Notes: generated by a model not told the origin, from the letters alone. A DNA stretch of 64,000 nt from Dipetalonema caudispina (GCA_013365325.1 JABVXV010000029.1:310001-374000); one strand, 5' to 3'. Positions 50,664 through 63,873 are shown, counted from the stretch's first letter. Translations and numbers: made by a program.

Positions 50664-51180
50664 ATGTCGCAAAGGTATATATATATATAAATAATTTTTA
50701 GAATAGTAAGTGCGATAATGTACTGATCATTCAATGTGTGATCTTTGAATAACAGTACAGTTCATTTTGTTTCATTTGATTGAAAAGCGGTACTCTTTTG
50801 ATGATTGAAATATGTATGCTTAATTGAATGATATTAATGCTTTTTCTTTTTCTCTCGCTCAAGTAGTTTATTGCAGCGTAAGCAGTTACGGGATAGGCAG
50901 TGGTCCGGGTGGAAGTGGTAGTTGGTCAACCCGAGGTGTTGGTGGTATCAGCGGTGGTGATTCCTATCAGCAAGGCAACGGAATTTTCGGCTCTCATCGC
51001 CAACAGGTTTATTGTATAGTTTCAAAATTTTCAACTTGAAAAAAATCTTAATTTTATCACATTGAACAAGTCTAGTGATTGTAGGAAAGATACGATTCCT
51101 ATCCATCAGGTGGTGGACTATTCGGCGGTGCGAGTTGCAGTTGCTCATCAGGATACGGTGGGCTATTTGGCAAGAAATGA
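50664..51180 (+). CDS. Small Gly/Ser-rich protein, 3 exons, 78 residues
   Basis: Exons 50664-50674 (ATG TCG CAA AG), 50877-51006 and 51085-51180 join in frame to a 78-residue protein. Exons 2 and 3 are compositionally striking: SSYGIGSGPGGSGSW, then SGGGLFGGASCSC and GYGGLFGKK before the TGA. Two GGLFG boxes and a CSCSS cluster suggest a low-complexity structural or RNA-binding-type tail, but no family is recognised. In this model there is no signal peptide; the tiny first exon is chosen because its two leftover bases fit exon 2 and because a CACGT cluster lies just upstream. An unseen upstream exon is possible. The locus lies 1.5 kb before the DB-module gene, with which it may share exon 1. 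Confidence 0.45.
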
Positions 51181-52710
51181 TTTACAGGTTTCTTTTATTT
51201 CATCATCATCATCATCATCATCATCTAATCAAAGGAATCTATAAAATGTAAAGGATGTGCAATATCAAATTTGTAATCAAATACAATTTCTAATATGACT
51301 TCTGACTTCTAACTTTACAGTTACATATTATTAATTATTACTATCGTGTCATTAATAATTTGTCATTTTCACTCTAATTTGTTCTGAAAAACATACATAA
51401 TTCAATCATTGACTAATTTTACAATTAATTAATTAAGTTAGTTGATATTTGATTTTCAAATTAAACTAGTCAAATCCGAGAATCAATTACAATCAACCAA
51501 ATTGTTAGAATCACGCATCATCCAAAAAGCAGTAGAACACGTTTTGATGGCGTAATGTTGTGATGACCAGTTGAAAAGAGAAACCGGTTTTTGCGCATTT
51601 CAAGATATTCCCATTGTTGAAGCTTTCCTGTAGAAGCGTTGTTTTTAGATATCCGTTCATCTTATACACGCGTAAATACACATAAGCCATTGAAATTACG
51701 ACGCTATAATAATGTGAATAAATTTTTAAGCAAAAAATCCCAACGGATGAATGGTAATTGAATGTATGATATTGCGCTAATAAATTGGATATGCAAAAAG
51801 GAGCAAAGATTTTAGAGGGGGAGAGAGAGAGAGAGAGAGAGAGAGAGTTGGACTTAATTTTGTCACTTCTTTTTTGATGACGATAATATGATGAAAAATT
51901 TGTAGAGTATAATGAAAAAAAAAGAAGAAGGGAGAGGAAGGGGAGGAAGGAAATTTTTGAAAAATAAAGTAATAAAAAGGAAAAACGATGAGAATAGACC
52001 AGTAAATAAGCTTTTCAGCTGATTTTAAAATAATTTAATTTAAATAAACAAAAAAAATAGGCAAAGATTGAAGTGTTTGACCAATGGATGGTAATTGTAC
52101 TTAAGAAATATGAAAAAATTGTTTGTTTTTTGCAGAATTTTGATCATTTTATCGTTTTAGTTAATGCTGTTCTGGTTACTTTTTCGTCTCATTTCATATT
52201 TTGATACAATTTTTTTTTTTTTCGTTTTCAGTTTCTCTTATTTCAATGCTATTTTTTAGCCTATCGTTTTTTTAAAGATTACTATTATGCAAATTAGATG
52301 CTTAATTTTTATGAATTTTAACAGCGGATAGATTGACCATTATTATCATCATAGGCATAAAATAAAACAGGAAAAAAACTGCTGTTTGAAAGAATTTACA
52401 CCTTGACTGATGTTAAAACCTCAAATTATGTTGATTTTTTTTTTTTAAAACAGTAACTAATATTCGTAGTTAATAGAATTTAAAATGAATAAATGAATTG
52501 ATTAGATCTTTTGCTCATTTGATAATTTCCAAACATTTTTCAACGTATCAATTTTGCTTTTTGACATTGTTGTTGTCTCATCAATTTGACTGTCATTTTG
52601 ATTAGTTGAGGGACTATTTGATTAAGCTAGTTAAAACTTTATGGAACTAGGAAGAGATTTCAACTGAAATTGTTTTTTCTTGATGACAAATAACTCAAAG
52701 TTCTTACCAG
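51181..52710. other. Intergenic or intronic spacer
   Basis: A+T-rich sequence with a TCA/CAT repeat at 51202-51226 and a (GA)n tract at 51822-51847. If the shared first exon is correct, this is intron of the DB gene; otherwise it holds that gene's promoter. Confidence 0.5.
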
Positions 52711-54645
52711 AACACTATTTATGGTGGCGGCCTCGACAGTTGTATCGGCAAAAGATCGTTTAGCCTCATGTGAATATATTCCAAAGTTGCTATACTGCAC
52801 TGAACGCGTTTTGGATAAATGTCTTTTCGATTGCTTAGATTATGTAACTGCCAAATGTCCACATAAAATGCAAAATTATGATGAAATTATCGCATCAGCC
52901 GTTGGATCGTATCAAAAGACAGGACCGAAGTTCTACAATCAGCAAGTTAGAATGTTCTTTTTTTTTTTCTTGCTTTCAAAAATTTAGTAAATTGAGATTT
53001 CGTGCTCAATGATATTTATTGATTGTAATTTTCATTCAGCGATTTTCGAATAATCATATTTTCATGATCATATCAGCGGATACGTCATTTTCAATGAACG
53101 GATACTTTTTTTTTCTGTCCTGTGAATTTTTTAAATGGATTAATCGATGAGTATGTTAATTAATGAACAAAGTTTACATCATTTGTTTTGCTAATTTAGA
53201 CCACCTCCATTTCTACAGCAGTCCCAACCACATTACCTGAGCCTATTACCCGAAATGTTCGTCGACAACCGATCAAAAAACCAATAATGTTTGTTGAACC
53301 AAATTCATCATCCCAGAAATTATTTGAACTTCCGGAAGGTGGTCCTACGGTTTCTGAAATATCTCTACATCAAGGTTTTCATGTTTCCTTTTTCATGAAT
53401 TAAAGATCGATATGCCACCAAACACTAATAAAGATTCTCAAGCGATTTCCTCCTTTTTTTTCAATCTCTCTCCATTGCAGATACTTATAGCAATGTAATT
53501 TTTGATATAATATTTCAGAAATTTACCCTTACTCCTAAATCAGGTCGGAAATCAATTTTTAGCCCCAACTTATCAGACCCATGGTGATTACATTTACCTA
53601 AATCAACGATATCCGATCACCGAGGTATCGGATTCCGATCTTTCATCTGATTGTGGTGGCGAAAGTTCTCGACCACCTTACTCACCATGCTTACCGAGAA
53701 AGCTAGTCGACGAACTATTCCTGACCTGTTGTCAACAGCATGTAAGTACAAATTTTATAGTTCTGAAAGGTGGAAGATTTAATAAATTTATGTTCAAAAT
53801 ACTAGTTTTATATGATACTTTTATCTGATGCTATAGTCGATAGGTGGAATTTAAATTTAATTTTCGATAAGACATAGGAATTTATTGAGTTTTCAATTTT
53901 GATACTTAAATTTTTATTTATAGGTACCATCAAATTGTCACAGTTTATGTACATACGAGCATCGCGAACATATTGCAGTGGAAACGCTAACACAAGCGAT
54001 CCAGCAGGATGCCTGCGATCTTAAATATCTCAGCAATATCTTGTACTGCGCGAACAGAAATCGAGATAATCGGAATTGTTGCCACTTTCTTGGGATGGCA
54101 TCACCGGAATTAGAAGTCGGTGATAGGTAGGCAAGCTAGAAAGGAAAGCACTTTTTCAGCTTTCTTGCTTTTAATTTGAAAAAAATTTCAAGTTTACCAA
54201 ACTTGAAACATTGCTGCACATTAAGGACATTTTTGCAGCATTTTGATTAATAGTAGATTATTTTTGTAAAACTATCCAAATCAAACAATAAATCAATTCA
54301 GAAACATTTCTTGAATAGCTCAATCAAGTGATCGAAACAAGTTATACGAATGTCTGATGATCTTAAATTAATTTCTGCTACCAATTATCATATTCATGAT
54401 TATTTCCAATCATCATAATGATTCTTCTTTGTAGATGTCTCCGTATGTGCAATATAGCTCAATCAGGTGATCGGATCGGGACTGTTAAGAACGATTTGGT
54501 TGTTTCAGCAACTGGAATGTTCTCATGTATTGCGCACGTGCTGGCTTACGTACGATCAACTAAAAAAAATAGGAATAAAAAATATATTCCATGTCTTTCG
54601 AAATTATTTCAAATCTATTTAATATTCATCCTTAGAAATAAATAA
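52711..54645 (+). CDS. Secreted DB-module cysteine-rich protein
   Basis: Exons 52711-52945, 53200-53374, 53563-53741, 53924-54126 and 54435-54645 join in frame. The first ATG is at 52721 (330 residues), but the frame is open from the acceptor at 52710, giving TLFMVAASTVVSA before KD, a signal-peptide-like core whose start codon must lie upstream. The 11-nt exon 50664-50674 supplies MSQ plus two bases in the right phase. Residues 17-50 of the ATG form are Cys-rich; a Pro/Ser linker follows. The C-terminal 120 residues match the nematode DB module: TCCQQHVPSNC, LCTYEH, YCANRNRDNRNCCHFLGM, CLRMC and a last FSC. DB proteins are nematode-specific and extracellular, function mostly unknown. The last 30 codons (after VLAY) look like intron read-through; splicing at 54549 to 55161 would end in CIYQI and a stop at 55178. 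Confidence 0.8.
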
Positions 54646-57607
54646 GTCTGCAAAGACCACCGCTTCAAATGATTTAAATTGTTCAAATTTTAGAAGTTTC
54701 TTTTTTTAAAATCTATTTACAGTACTGACTTTAAGTATGATAATACTGACATCAAATTAAATTATTATTAAGATAAGGTATGGTGTTAAAAAAACGTTAA
54801 TCATATTTGCCATGGCCAGGTTTATTTTGTTTTCTGATGATTTGAGAAGTTTTGAATTTTCGACAATTCAATAAAGTTCCCGCAGGAAACAAAATATTAC
54901 AGTAATTAGTTGTTTTTTTTTTTTTCAGAACCAGATGTTATATTACTTATTACTTTTTTATTGTTCCAAAAAATCTTTGTATTCGAAAAAATTATTTTTC
55001 TGCTGTCTCAAGCAATTTTTCGAATTTCATTTCGAATATCCAACTTAATCCGCTAGCAGAAAAGTATGATGAGAATTAAACGAAAAATTGGTAGTTTTAT
55101 TTAAAAATGACGGCAGAGAAATAATTGAAATTCGAACTTTCCGAATTCATTTGCTTACAGTGTATCTACCAGATATAGACTCTCGCCCATCTTCTTCTGC
55201 GATCCTTACGTAAGTTCGTTTTGTTTTTCTGTTAGTGTTAAATGCCTGCCATGGCCCTAAACTATTTTTTGAATTCCAATGATCTTGTTTGTCTATCGTT
55301 GAAACTGTTAGTTTTAAAAATTTCTACATTTCTTCCTTAATTTACTTTTTTTCCATATCAAATTCATAATGCTATCCATTTGAAAAGTTGGAAGATATCG
55401 AAAAAAATTGGGATGGAACATCATCAACACTCACTTCACTAAAACGTTGAAGTGTAAATTTAAATCGATTAAATAATTCAGTTTAAATGTTTGGCTTCTT
55501 CGAAAGTCATAGCCATCCCGGAGCAAGTCCGTTTTTTTCCGGAGACTTCTAAATTTCTAGTGAAAACCAATTTCTTTTTAATCCTTCCTACTTGTTCCAT
55601 TTAATATCATTTAGCTATTCTGTTTTATGAATATTACTTTCGTTTTACTTCTGCCGCTTTTTTTTACCAAAGAGTATGTTGAGTCCATCCATGGCTGGTG
55701 ATCGAGTTTCGTGAAAAAAAAAAGGAAATTTCTAGAGTTCAATTCGGTGATGCTAATAATATTTATTGATTGATCCATCCCCGACATTTTGATTTTCTAT
55801 CTTCTTGTATAATAGAAATTCAAAAACACAAAATTATTAATATTCGACTATCACCTCAGCCGTTTTATGCATTTGTGTTGCTTTTTTGATCGATACTTTC
55901 AATAATTTTCAACTCGCTACATTCGCTACACTTGAACCGCCGCCATTCGTTTCACAAATATATCAGTCAGTATCAGAATTTAATTGAAATTTCAGTAATT
56001 CATTCCAACGTACACGGAAATTTGAGATTAATCCTGTTCCGCTAGACTTCTTCATAGAGAAATTCGATTTTGCCATATCTGGGAATTTTCAATTTCGGTA
56101 AAAAATTTGACGATGATGAAAATTCAGGATTTTTCTAAAATTTCGGTGTACCACTCACTCATTACAAACTTCAGATGATTTTCAATTCCATTTTTCTTCA
56201 CCACACTATTCTATTGTATATAATGCAATCAACACGGTCGAAACTTTATACTGTTCTTCCTAATAAAAAAACGTTTTTTTTTTCCTCTCCTTTTTTTCTG
56301 AACAATTTTTGTCATTTGATGTTATCCGAAAGTGCTAGAAACGAAAGATTGATTTCAAAAAGTTTTCCAATAGAATTTGTTGAAGAAAATGCAACAAAAT
56401 CTGAACAGTAAGATAAGTATGCAAATGAAATATTGAAGAAGAAATTAGAAATAAGAAGAAAAAGGTTGGAAAAAGTGGACAAGAAATAAAAGAAATGGAT
56501 ATTGTAAATGGTTTAAAATAAAAATAAAAATTCAATCTTCAAAACCAAATTCTTGAAAATGAAGCTAAAATTAAGAAAGGAATGAAAATATCCTTTCTAA
56601 ATCAAATAAATGCTTCACGTGAAATTTCACATAACACAATCGTTTTTTTACAGATTTCAAATATTAATTTCTGAATGACATTCATTCTCTTTTCATGTAA
56701 TACTTTAATATCAACAATTCTCGAAGAGAATAATTTAATTTATATTGCATCAATTATTTAGCTTGAAAGATGCTAAAAACAAGACAAAAAAAAAAATCGT
56801 AGAATTTGAAAAATTCTTCAAAAATTTGAAATTCCAGTTCAGAATCGAAAATTTTTGTTCGAAAAAAAATTTTTTAACTTATAATCCAAAAATAATTTTC
56901 AGCAAATAATTTAAATGACCTTTTAATACAATTTTGTATCACCTTAAATGAATTCATTTTATCTGTAATTGTACGGCGGAAAGATGAAAAAGAATGGAGG
57001 GAGAAAAAGAAAAAAAAAAAAAAAAAAAAAAAAAATTCCCATAAAAGAACATGACGTTGTTGACCATCATCATCATCATCAAATTGCGCCAAAAATGGTT
57101 CCTTATGAGCTATGAAGCATATCAAATATAAATATATAGCAACATCATCAATCAAAAATGATTCATAACATTCACAAAAAGGCTAACAAAGCAAGCAAGC
57201 AAGTAGTCAATTGATATTTTAGTTAGGTTTTGATTCACTTCGATTATTTCAATAATAGATCATATGAAGACTAACTACTTAATAGGTCATATGAAAATTA
57301 CTTCCTATATATTAATTATTATTCTTGTGTTATGTTTATTAATAAAATTTTAATATAATTTGAACTTTGATCTTTCTCAAAATAAGCATTCATTTAATAT
57401 GCTATCAAGTTTATTTTTATTGAATTTTAAGAAAGATGAAAAATTTTCTTTTTTTTTTTTTTTTTTTAAAAATAAAGAAAACTTAAAGTTAATCAATTCT
57501 AAGGAGGTCCCAAAACGAAGGCTAGCAGTTGGTGCAAAAAAAAAAAAAAAAGAAAGACTCAATTTTTTTTTTTTAGCGTAATTAAAGAAGTAATTGTTTG
57601 TCAACGA
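54646..57607. other. Intergenic region, DB gene to DUF273 gene
   Basis: About 3 kb of A+T-rich sequence. 55161-55199 lies between a TTACAG acceptor and a GTAAGT donor, is open in two frames and may be a further exon of the DB gene. A poly-A/purine tract (56998-57033) and a CAT repeat (57066-57081) lie near the right end. No other gene was recognised. Confidence 0.4.
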
Positions 57608-60600
57608 ATGCGAAGGCGACGAAAGATATGGGAATTACTTTTCTGCATCTCTCTCATTTTTGCATTGATTATTTATGAAGAAGCTTATGTGACTGTTTAT
57701 TATCTATATAAAAATTATTATAGTACAACGATTATTCGTAATATTACTGTTAGAAGAACTGAAGGTAAATAATTTTATCATTTGTTTTTTTTTTTTTTTT
57801 TAATGAATTCGATTGATAGCATTTTGTAAAATTGATAGGAATTATAAAAAAAAAAAAGAAAAAAAAGTAAATCAAGTATAGCAAAGTTCTTTCTATTACT
57901 TTAAAACTCGAGAAATTTGTAGTTTCTAAAGTTATCACAAAATGTCTGGGATAATCGGTTACTTTCATATTAATAGTGCAGAAGAGAGAGAGAGAGGTAG
58001 GGGGAAAGGGGCAAAGAGAGAGAGAGAGAGGATAGAGAAGGAATAGGAAGGAAAGAATGAAAATTTTAAGTCTTGAAAAAAAAAAAAAAAAATCATTTCA
58101 AAACCTTTCCTTTCCCTGAATGTTGATGAATAAATCTATTATGAACGATGATTGTTTCGGAATTGGTAAATAAAAATTTCTATTTTCATCATGTATATGA
58201 GATATTCATTATTTATGTGATTAAATTTTTGCGAAGAAATATTAAGTTTTAGATTTTTAGAGTAGGAAATTGTAAAATTTAATCTTTCCATTACCTTAAA
58301 TTCTATCCATACTATTATGATAGTAGTATAATTGTTGCAGTTGACAATTTTATATATTAATTTAGTAGTGTTCTTAATATGGGAAAATTTCAGATTAAAT
58401 TACTACAAGTTGACAAATTAATTGAAAATTTCAGATCAAAAGTTGATTTCAATCGCAATAATTACTGTTTTGCTAAATCGCAGTAATTACGATGAATATC
58501 GTTTAGCTCAGGAAAGCTTCGAATGTTATGCTTTATATCACAATTACAAATGGATTGTTATTGATTTAATGACAAATGTTACACTACGAAGATTATGCCC
58601 ACATAGAGATGTAATTCTTTTTTTCTTTCAAAAAAAAAAAAAAAATTATTCGTTAGTGATAAAAGGTCATAGTACTAGGAGTAATACTAAATAATTCGTT
58701 GATGATATATCGTTGGTATGATTTTTGTAATAATAATTAGTAATGATGTAGTGTGATGATATAGACAATGATGATAGACCTGAAAAAAAGGGAGAAGGGA
58801 AAAGGTCAGAAGATTTGGAAAAGAAGGAAGAGAAAGGTCAAACTTATAATGTATCTAAATGCTAGTTTCGAGTATTGATAGACTATACAAAATGATACAT
58901 ATTAACAGTAATAATAGATTGTAATTGGAATTTATTCCTCTTTGATTACTTAGGAATTTCTTACTTAGCCTAAGGAACGATAATAATTGATTACAGCAAT
59001 CTTTTATCAAGAATGATAAATAAATTAATCATATTAAATAGCTAAAATGTAGGAGGGAATAAGCTAATGACCTATTATTGAATGACCATCTGCTGAGAAC
59101 AAAAATTCCCACTGCAACAGATATTTACAATGATAGTTGCAAGAGGAAAAAAAAAGAGAGTACAGGGAACAAGAGATTGACATAACCTTTCGATCTTTTT
59201 TGTATCGTCTTTTTACCGCTTCTTTTTTTGTCCATAATTCCACCAATTTAACTAACATATATTTCACCAATTTTGAGCATCGATTCAAGGAATAATGAGG
59301 TGGCAAATTTCTTGCTCGAAATATCCATTAAATTAAGAAAACTGGACATTGGTCAAAGTTATGTGCAGAACAAAATTACAATAGTAGCCTGATAACAATG
59401 ATAATAACTTCAGTTCATGTTTGCTCGACATTGTGTCACAGCAGAAGTAATGAAAGAAGCGGATGATATCCAATGGTTCCTATTTATCGATGCTGATATG
59501 GGAGTGATTAATCCTAATCATTTGATCGAAGAATGGATTGACAATAGCGTAAATCTGATCTTATACAATCGAATTTTCAATCATGAAGTAATGGCTGGAA
59601 GCTATTTAGCAAAGTTAGCTATGATCATTTTTTTTCCTTATCATATTAAATTTCTTGAAATTTAGAAACTTTGCATATTGTCGTAACTTTTTTATTCATA
59701 AGTTTGTGATACGAAGTTGTATCTATCACTTAATAATATACATTGAGAATATTTTTTATAATTATATAACAAAGCAGCCATCTATAATTGGAAAAAAATT
59801 GAACTTCATTGTGATTTATTAAATTATAACTTAGAACCTTATAATTTTAGTACTATTACAGGATTTTGTCGATCACCTTATTAGATATCTTGAATATCAA
59901 ATCTTTTTCTCTAAATTTACTTATTTATAGAAACACTCCATATTCTCGGAAATTTCTTCAATTTTGGGCAAACTATGAACTGAAATTGCCATTTCCAATT
60001 TTTGGATCAGATAATGGTGCAATTCACGTAAGTTAAATTACTCATTACAAACTTTGGCATCTTTTGAGCTAATTATGATAATTATTTATTTGGAATTGAA
60101 ATAACAATTTCATTTCCGCTCTTTACGAATGGATTTGTTTAATTTTTCTTTCTCATGCCTTAAGTGAATAATATCTTATAAAAAATTACCTAATTTATGC
60201 ATATTTTACTTCCTATCATGATACCTTTTTATTGAATGGTTGGTTCATCCTTTCTTAGGCACTTTTTTTTTTTTTTCAATACATATTAAGATTTAGCATT
60301 TGGATTGCATCATGGTCATAACAAACCGGTACAATATTTTTTTTTTTTTTCGCTAATGTATAAAAATTTAATTTTACAGAATGTTTTGCTTGAATTTATA
60401 TTTCCGGAAAGAGTTAGCGAAAGAGAATTTTGCGAAAGCATTTGGATGCAAGTGAAGTTTGTAATTTTAATATGTTCTTGAAATAGAATTTACGTATTAA
60501 ACTTTGAAAATCCATTTTTAACATAATTCCGACGTAGAAGTAGACAAGTAAGTAATGCATTCATATCATATGTGTTAAGTTTTATTTNNNNNNNNNNNNN

Positions 60601-61681
60601 NNNNNNNNNNNNNNNNNNNNNNNNNNNNNNNNNNNNNNNNNNNNNNNNNNNNNNNNNNNNNNNNNNNNNNNNNNNNNNNNNNNNNNNTTAATATGTTCTT
60701 GAAATAGAATTTACGTATTAAACTTTGAAAATCCATTTTTAACATAATTCCGACGTAGAAGTAGACAAGTAAGTAATGCATTCATATCATATGTGTTAAG
60801 TTTTATTTGATACAAACTAATTTCCTGAAATGATAGATGAAACTTTTAGTATTTCAATTTTCGTTACCATCTTTATATTTTCCTTGAATTTATTCATTTT
60901 TTATTCATAAATAAACTATTTCCAAGTTTTATTTGCTTTATAATATTTGTGATGTCATCCACCAATAAATTTATCATCTAAAATTTGATTAGGTATTGAA
61001 TGATCTTTGTGTTAAGCATAAAATATAAAATATCAGTAATAAACCGAAGAAAGAAATTTTTTTTTTTCCAATTCTCATTTAAAACTTTATATCTAATGAT
61101 ATAAACTATTGCAGGAATTTTGATGATTTAAGTGTTTATGTAGCTTGCGTTCGAAATATTACTGGTGAAGCAACAATCTGGCCCAATCAATTACGCATCT
61201 TTCCGAAAGGTGAAGCATGGGCTCGTGATACTTGGCTTACAGATTCGGTATGGTGTGAACGAGATTTCATCCTACATGGTTGGCAGAAACGGTTAGTTAT
61301 GTAAAAGATAATTTTATTCTATTATTTTATGTTTAAGTTTTCTGAATAATTACCTTACCTTAATAATAGCTCATTGATATTTCTATTTCTGAATTATATT
61401 CCAATATAATAAATGAGTATTTTGTTTTAATCCAACCGAAGCATTGTTATTTCAGAAAAATTGATCGCATTGTGTTTGGTGGTTGGCCATCGCCGTTCGT
61501 ATCGCATAATTTCAATCTTTCGCTTTGTACTAATTCTGATACAGTTTCCTTAAATTGGAAGTATAAGGATAGTTTTATAAGGAGTAATTTCGAAGTAAAA
61601 AATTGGCTGAATAGGACAATTATTGATTCAAAATATGATTTTGAAAGACATTTAAAATTGGTAGCTAGTCAACAAAAGTAG
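57608..61681 (+). CDS. DUF273 family type II membrane protein, putative glycosyltransferase, 7 exons
   Basis: Exons 57608-57764, 58435-58610, 59414-59613, 59931-60027, 60380-60456, 61115-61291 and 61456-61681 total 1110 nt, 369 residues, in frame throughout. The N-terminus MRRRRKIWE plus a hydrophobic run ([14 protein letters not shown]) is a signal anchor, so the enzyme part is lumenal. The DUF273 (PF03314) core is clear: [27 protein letters not shown] with a DxD motif, [21 protein letters not shown] and SDNGAIH. This family is expanded in nematodes and resembles nucleotide-sugar transferases (family knowledge); donor and acceptor sugars are unknown. NIT and NRT sequons are present. The intron between exons 5 and 6 contains the assembly gap, so its length is unreliable, but the coding sequence is unaffected. 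Confidence 0.88.
57979..58092. repeat. GA-rich repeat and poly-A tract
   Basis: (GA)n blocks interrupted by AGGTAGGGGG-type sequence, followed by poly-A, all in the first intron of the DUF273 gene. Similar GA runs occur at 46535-46556 and 51822-51847. Confidence 0.8.
60467..60808. other. Assembly gap (100 N) flanked by identical 121-bp copies
   Basis: Positions 60588-60687 are N. The 121 bp before the gap (60467-60587) are repeated without any difference immediately after it (60688-60808). A fixed 100-N spacer between perfectly identical ends is the pattern left when two overlapping contigs are joined without merging. The real intron probably contains one copy and no gap. Confidence 0.93.
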
Positions 61682-63615
61682 TAAATTTTGAAGAATCTAC
61701 AAATACCTTTTCAACTTCACTTTTCATTGTTCTTTCAACATTTGAGCTATCATCATCGATTAATTCCTGAATTATACACTATTTGTTAGGTTAGCTATTT
61801 CATGTGTTATTTCAGCAGTGTTGCTAAAATGCAACCCTGAAGTAATCAAATGATATGAAATTTTTCTCACTAACCCTCTCAGGGTTATCTACAATACCTT
61901 TTTCAGTTAACTTCTATGATCTTTGATCAACTAACACGACATGAGAATTAATGTCATAATCAATTTTAATGTTTAAATGAGCACTTCAGCATTTTTAAAA
62001 CTTTCTGCTATAAGTTTTAAACTTTGACGTTCATGTCTGTTTAAATGCAGCTATTACATGCATTAGCAATCTATCTTGCAATCCTGGAAAAATTACGGAT
62101 TGAATTTTTTTTATTCAATACTTCATCATTTGTCATTATTACGTTACCAGAAAGGTCATGCATGTCCTATTCCCGAACAAAATATCTTCTTGAACCCTGA
62201 CCCCATTTTTCCTATCCATATCACAATTGCAATTTAGAAGAGAATAACCATTGAAATCTTTCAACTATAATTGAGATAAAAGGAAAAACGGTTGAGAATT
62301 CAATAGTCCTGATATATCTTCTTACATTATTGTACTCATTTATTTGATCTTTATTTCACTGCTATGTTGCTCTTTTCTTTATGCAAATTTTATCCTTCAT
62401 TTTTTAGTATGAATTTGATTAAATAAGCGTTTTTCAGTGAATGTATCGATTTAGGACTTTCATTTTTCATCTCTACTACAGTTGAGAACTGTAAACTGTA
62501 GGATTGCTTAAGAATCAGACAACAATTGTTGATTGTTGTACAAATTTATTATTTGTGCTGTATTTTTCTCTTTGATTTAGAGTATTTTATGTTTTGAAAT
62601 TTGAGAAATTATTTCATAACACTGACATTTGTTTATTTGATTTTGTTCCTAAATTGTATCAGATCAGATGTATAAAAATCAATCTTAAACATTTAATTAT
62701 TAATGGAAAAATACCAGGAATTCGAATATTTATTTAATTAAGGAAGTTTAACAGCTAAGAAAAAATCTGAGAAAACCCTTAAAAAATAAGAATGAAAAAT
62801 GAGTGAAAAGAAAGAAGGAAGAAGTATATTCTGGAAATTAATGATTGAAAAGAAATAAAATATCGTACCGATATTAGCATTTGGAATAGTGAGCAAAAAA
62901 AAAGTGGTGATGAAGCAAGACCGGAAATGTTATCAACTGAAAAGAAAGTGAAATAAGCAAACCGGAATCGTTATGGTTTTGCTATTCATTATCCAAAGAA
63001 AAAAAATTATCATAAAACAATATTGGAAAATTGAACTTTGCATGCATTTATTGCTAAGGTCACAGATTTACCTACTCCTTATTAAGATATTAATAGTTAA
63101 TTAAATAGGTGAAATAAAAAATGGAATTACTAATACTTGAAAGCTATTAAAACATTTAGCTTGTTAGAGTAATTCGTGCTGCATCAAATTTGTTTATATA
63201 GCGTGATAGAGCAACTTGATAAACAATATATCTTGCAATCGTTAGTATCATATTGCATTTATCATCATCATTTCTCAACAATTCGTATTTAAACTTTCTT
63301 ATCTTTACGTTTAACTATACCTACTAGCAAAGGTCAAGAGATATTTGTTAGAAATGAATTTATTAATTGATTCTTAAATCTTAACTTTTATTATATCTTA
63401 GTAATGGACCAATATCTGAATAGTTAATTAATTACAAATCAATAAAAAATTCCCCGAACATATTTATTTACTTTATTATCATTAGTTGGAAATAGATGAA
63501 TGCTAGTGATTGTAAGTTTCAAAATATTACAACCTGAAAATCAATCGATAATCATTTGCATAATACTGCATCCTTTTGAAAGATTTGCGCAATTTTTGTA
63601 GACACTTCTGATAAA
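61682..63615. other. Intergenic region, DUF273 gene to right-edge gene
   Basis: About 1.9 kb of A+T-rich sequence holding the DUF273 3' UTR and the presumed promoter of the next gene. I see no further gene, repeat array or RNA gene. Confidence 0.5.
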
Positions 63616-63873
63616 ATGTCAGATGAAGAAAGAAATTTGAAAAAAGTCCGCTATCTGGAATATTGTCAAACGATTTGCATGTTGTTAACTTTGTTAGCAT
63701 TTGGTGATATTTACTCACGTATCAGTGATGTGGAAATAAACTGTCGATTGATGAAAGATGGAATAATTTCAAAACGTGTTCGACGTGCCACTGCATCATC
63801 ATCATCATCTATTCAAACTTTGTTAAATGCAACAAATCATGAAGTTTTGATGCATTCTTTGTCAAAAATTAAG
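63616..63873 (+). CDS. First exon of a type II membrane protein with furin-like site, possibly a cuticle collagen
   Basis: ATG at 63616 opens 86 codons that end at a donor-like AAG before GTTTCA; the open frame also continues to a stop at 63885. A charged N-terminus (MSDEERNLKKVR) is followed by a hydrophobic segment (about residues 17-30, CQTICMLLTLLAFG), then the basic cleavage motif KRVRRA (about residues 54-59) and a Ser-rich run. A short cytoplasmic tail, one membrane pass and an RxxR-type site is the layout of nematode cuticle collagens and of collagen/olfactomedin membrane proteins. No Gly-X-Y repeat is visible because the gene leaves the window, so the family call is tentative. Confidence 0.4.
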
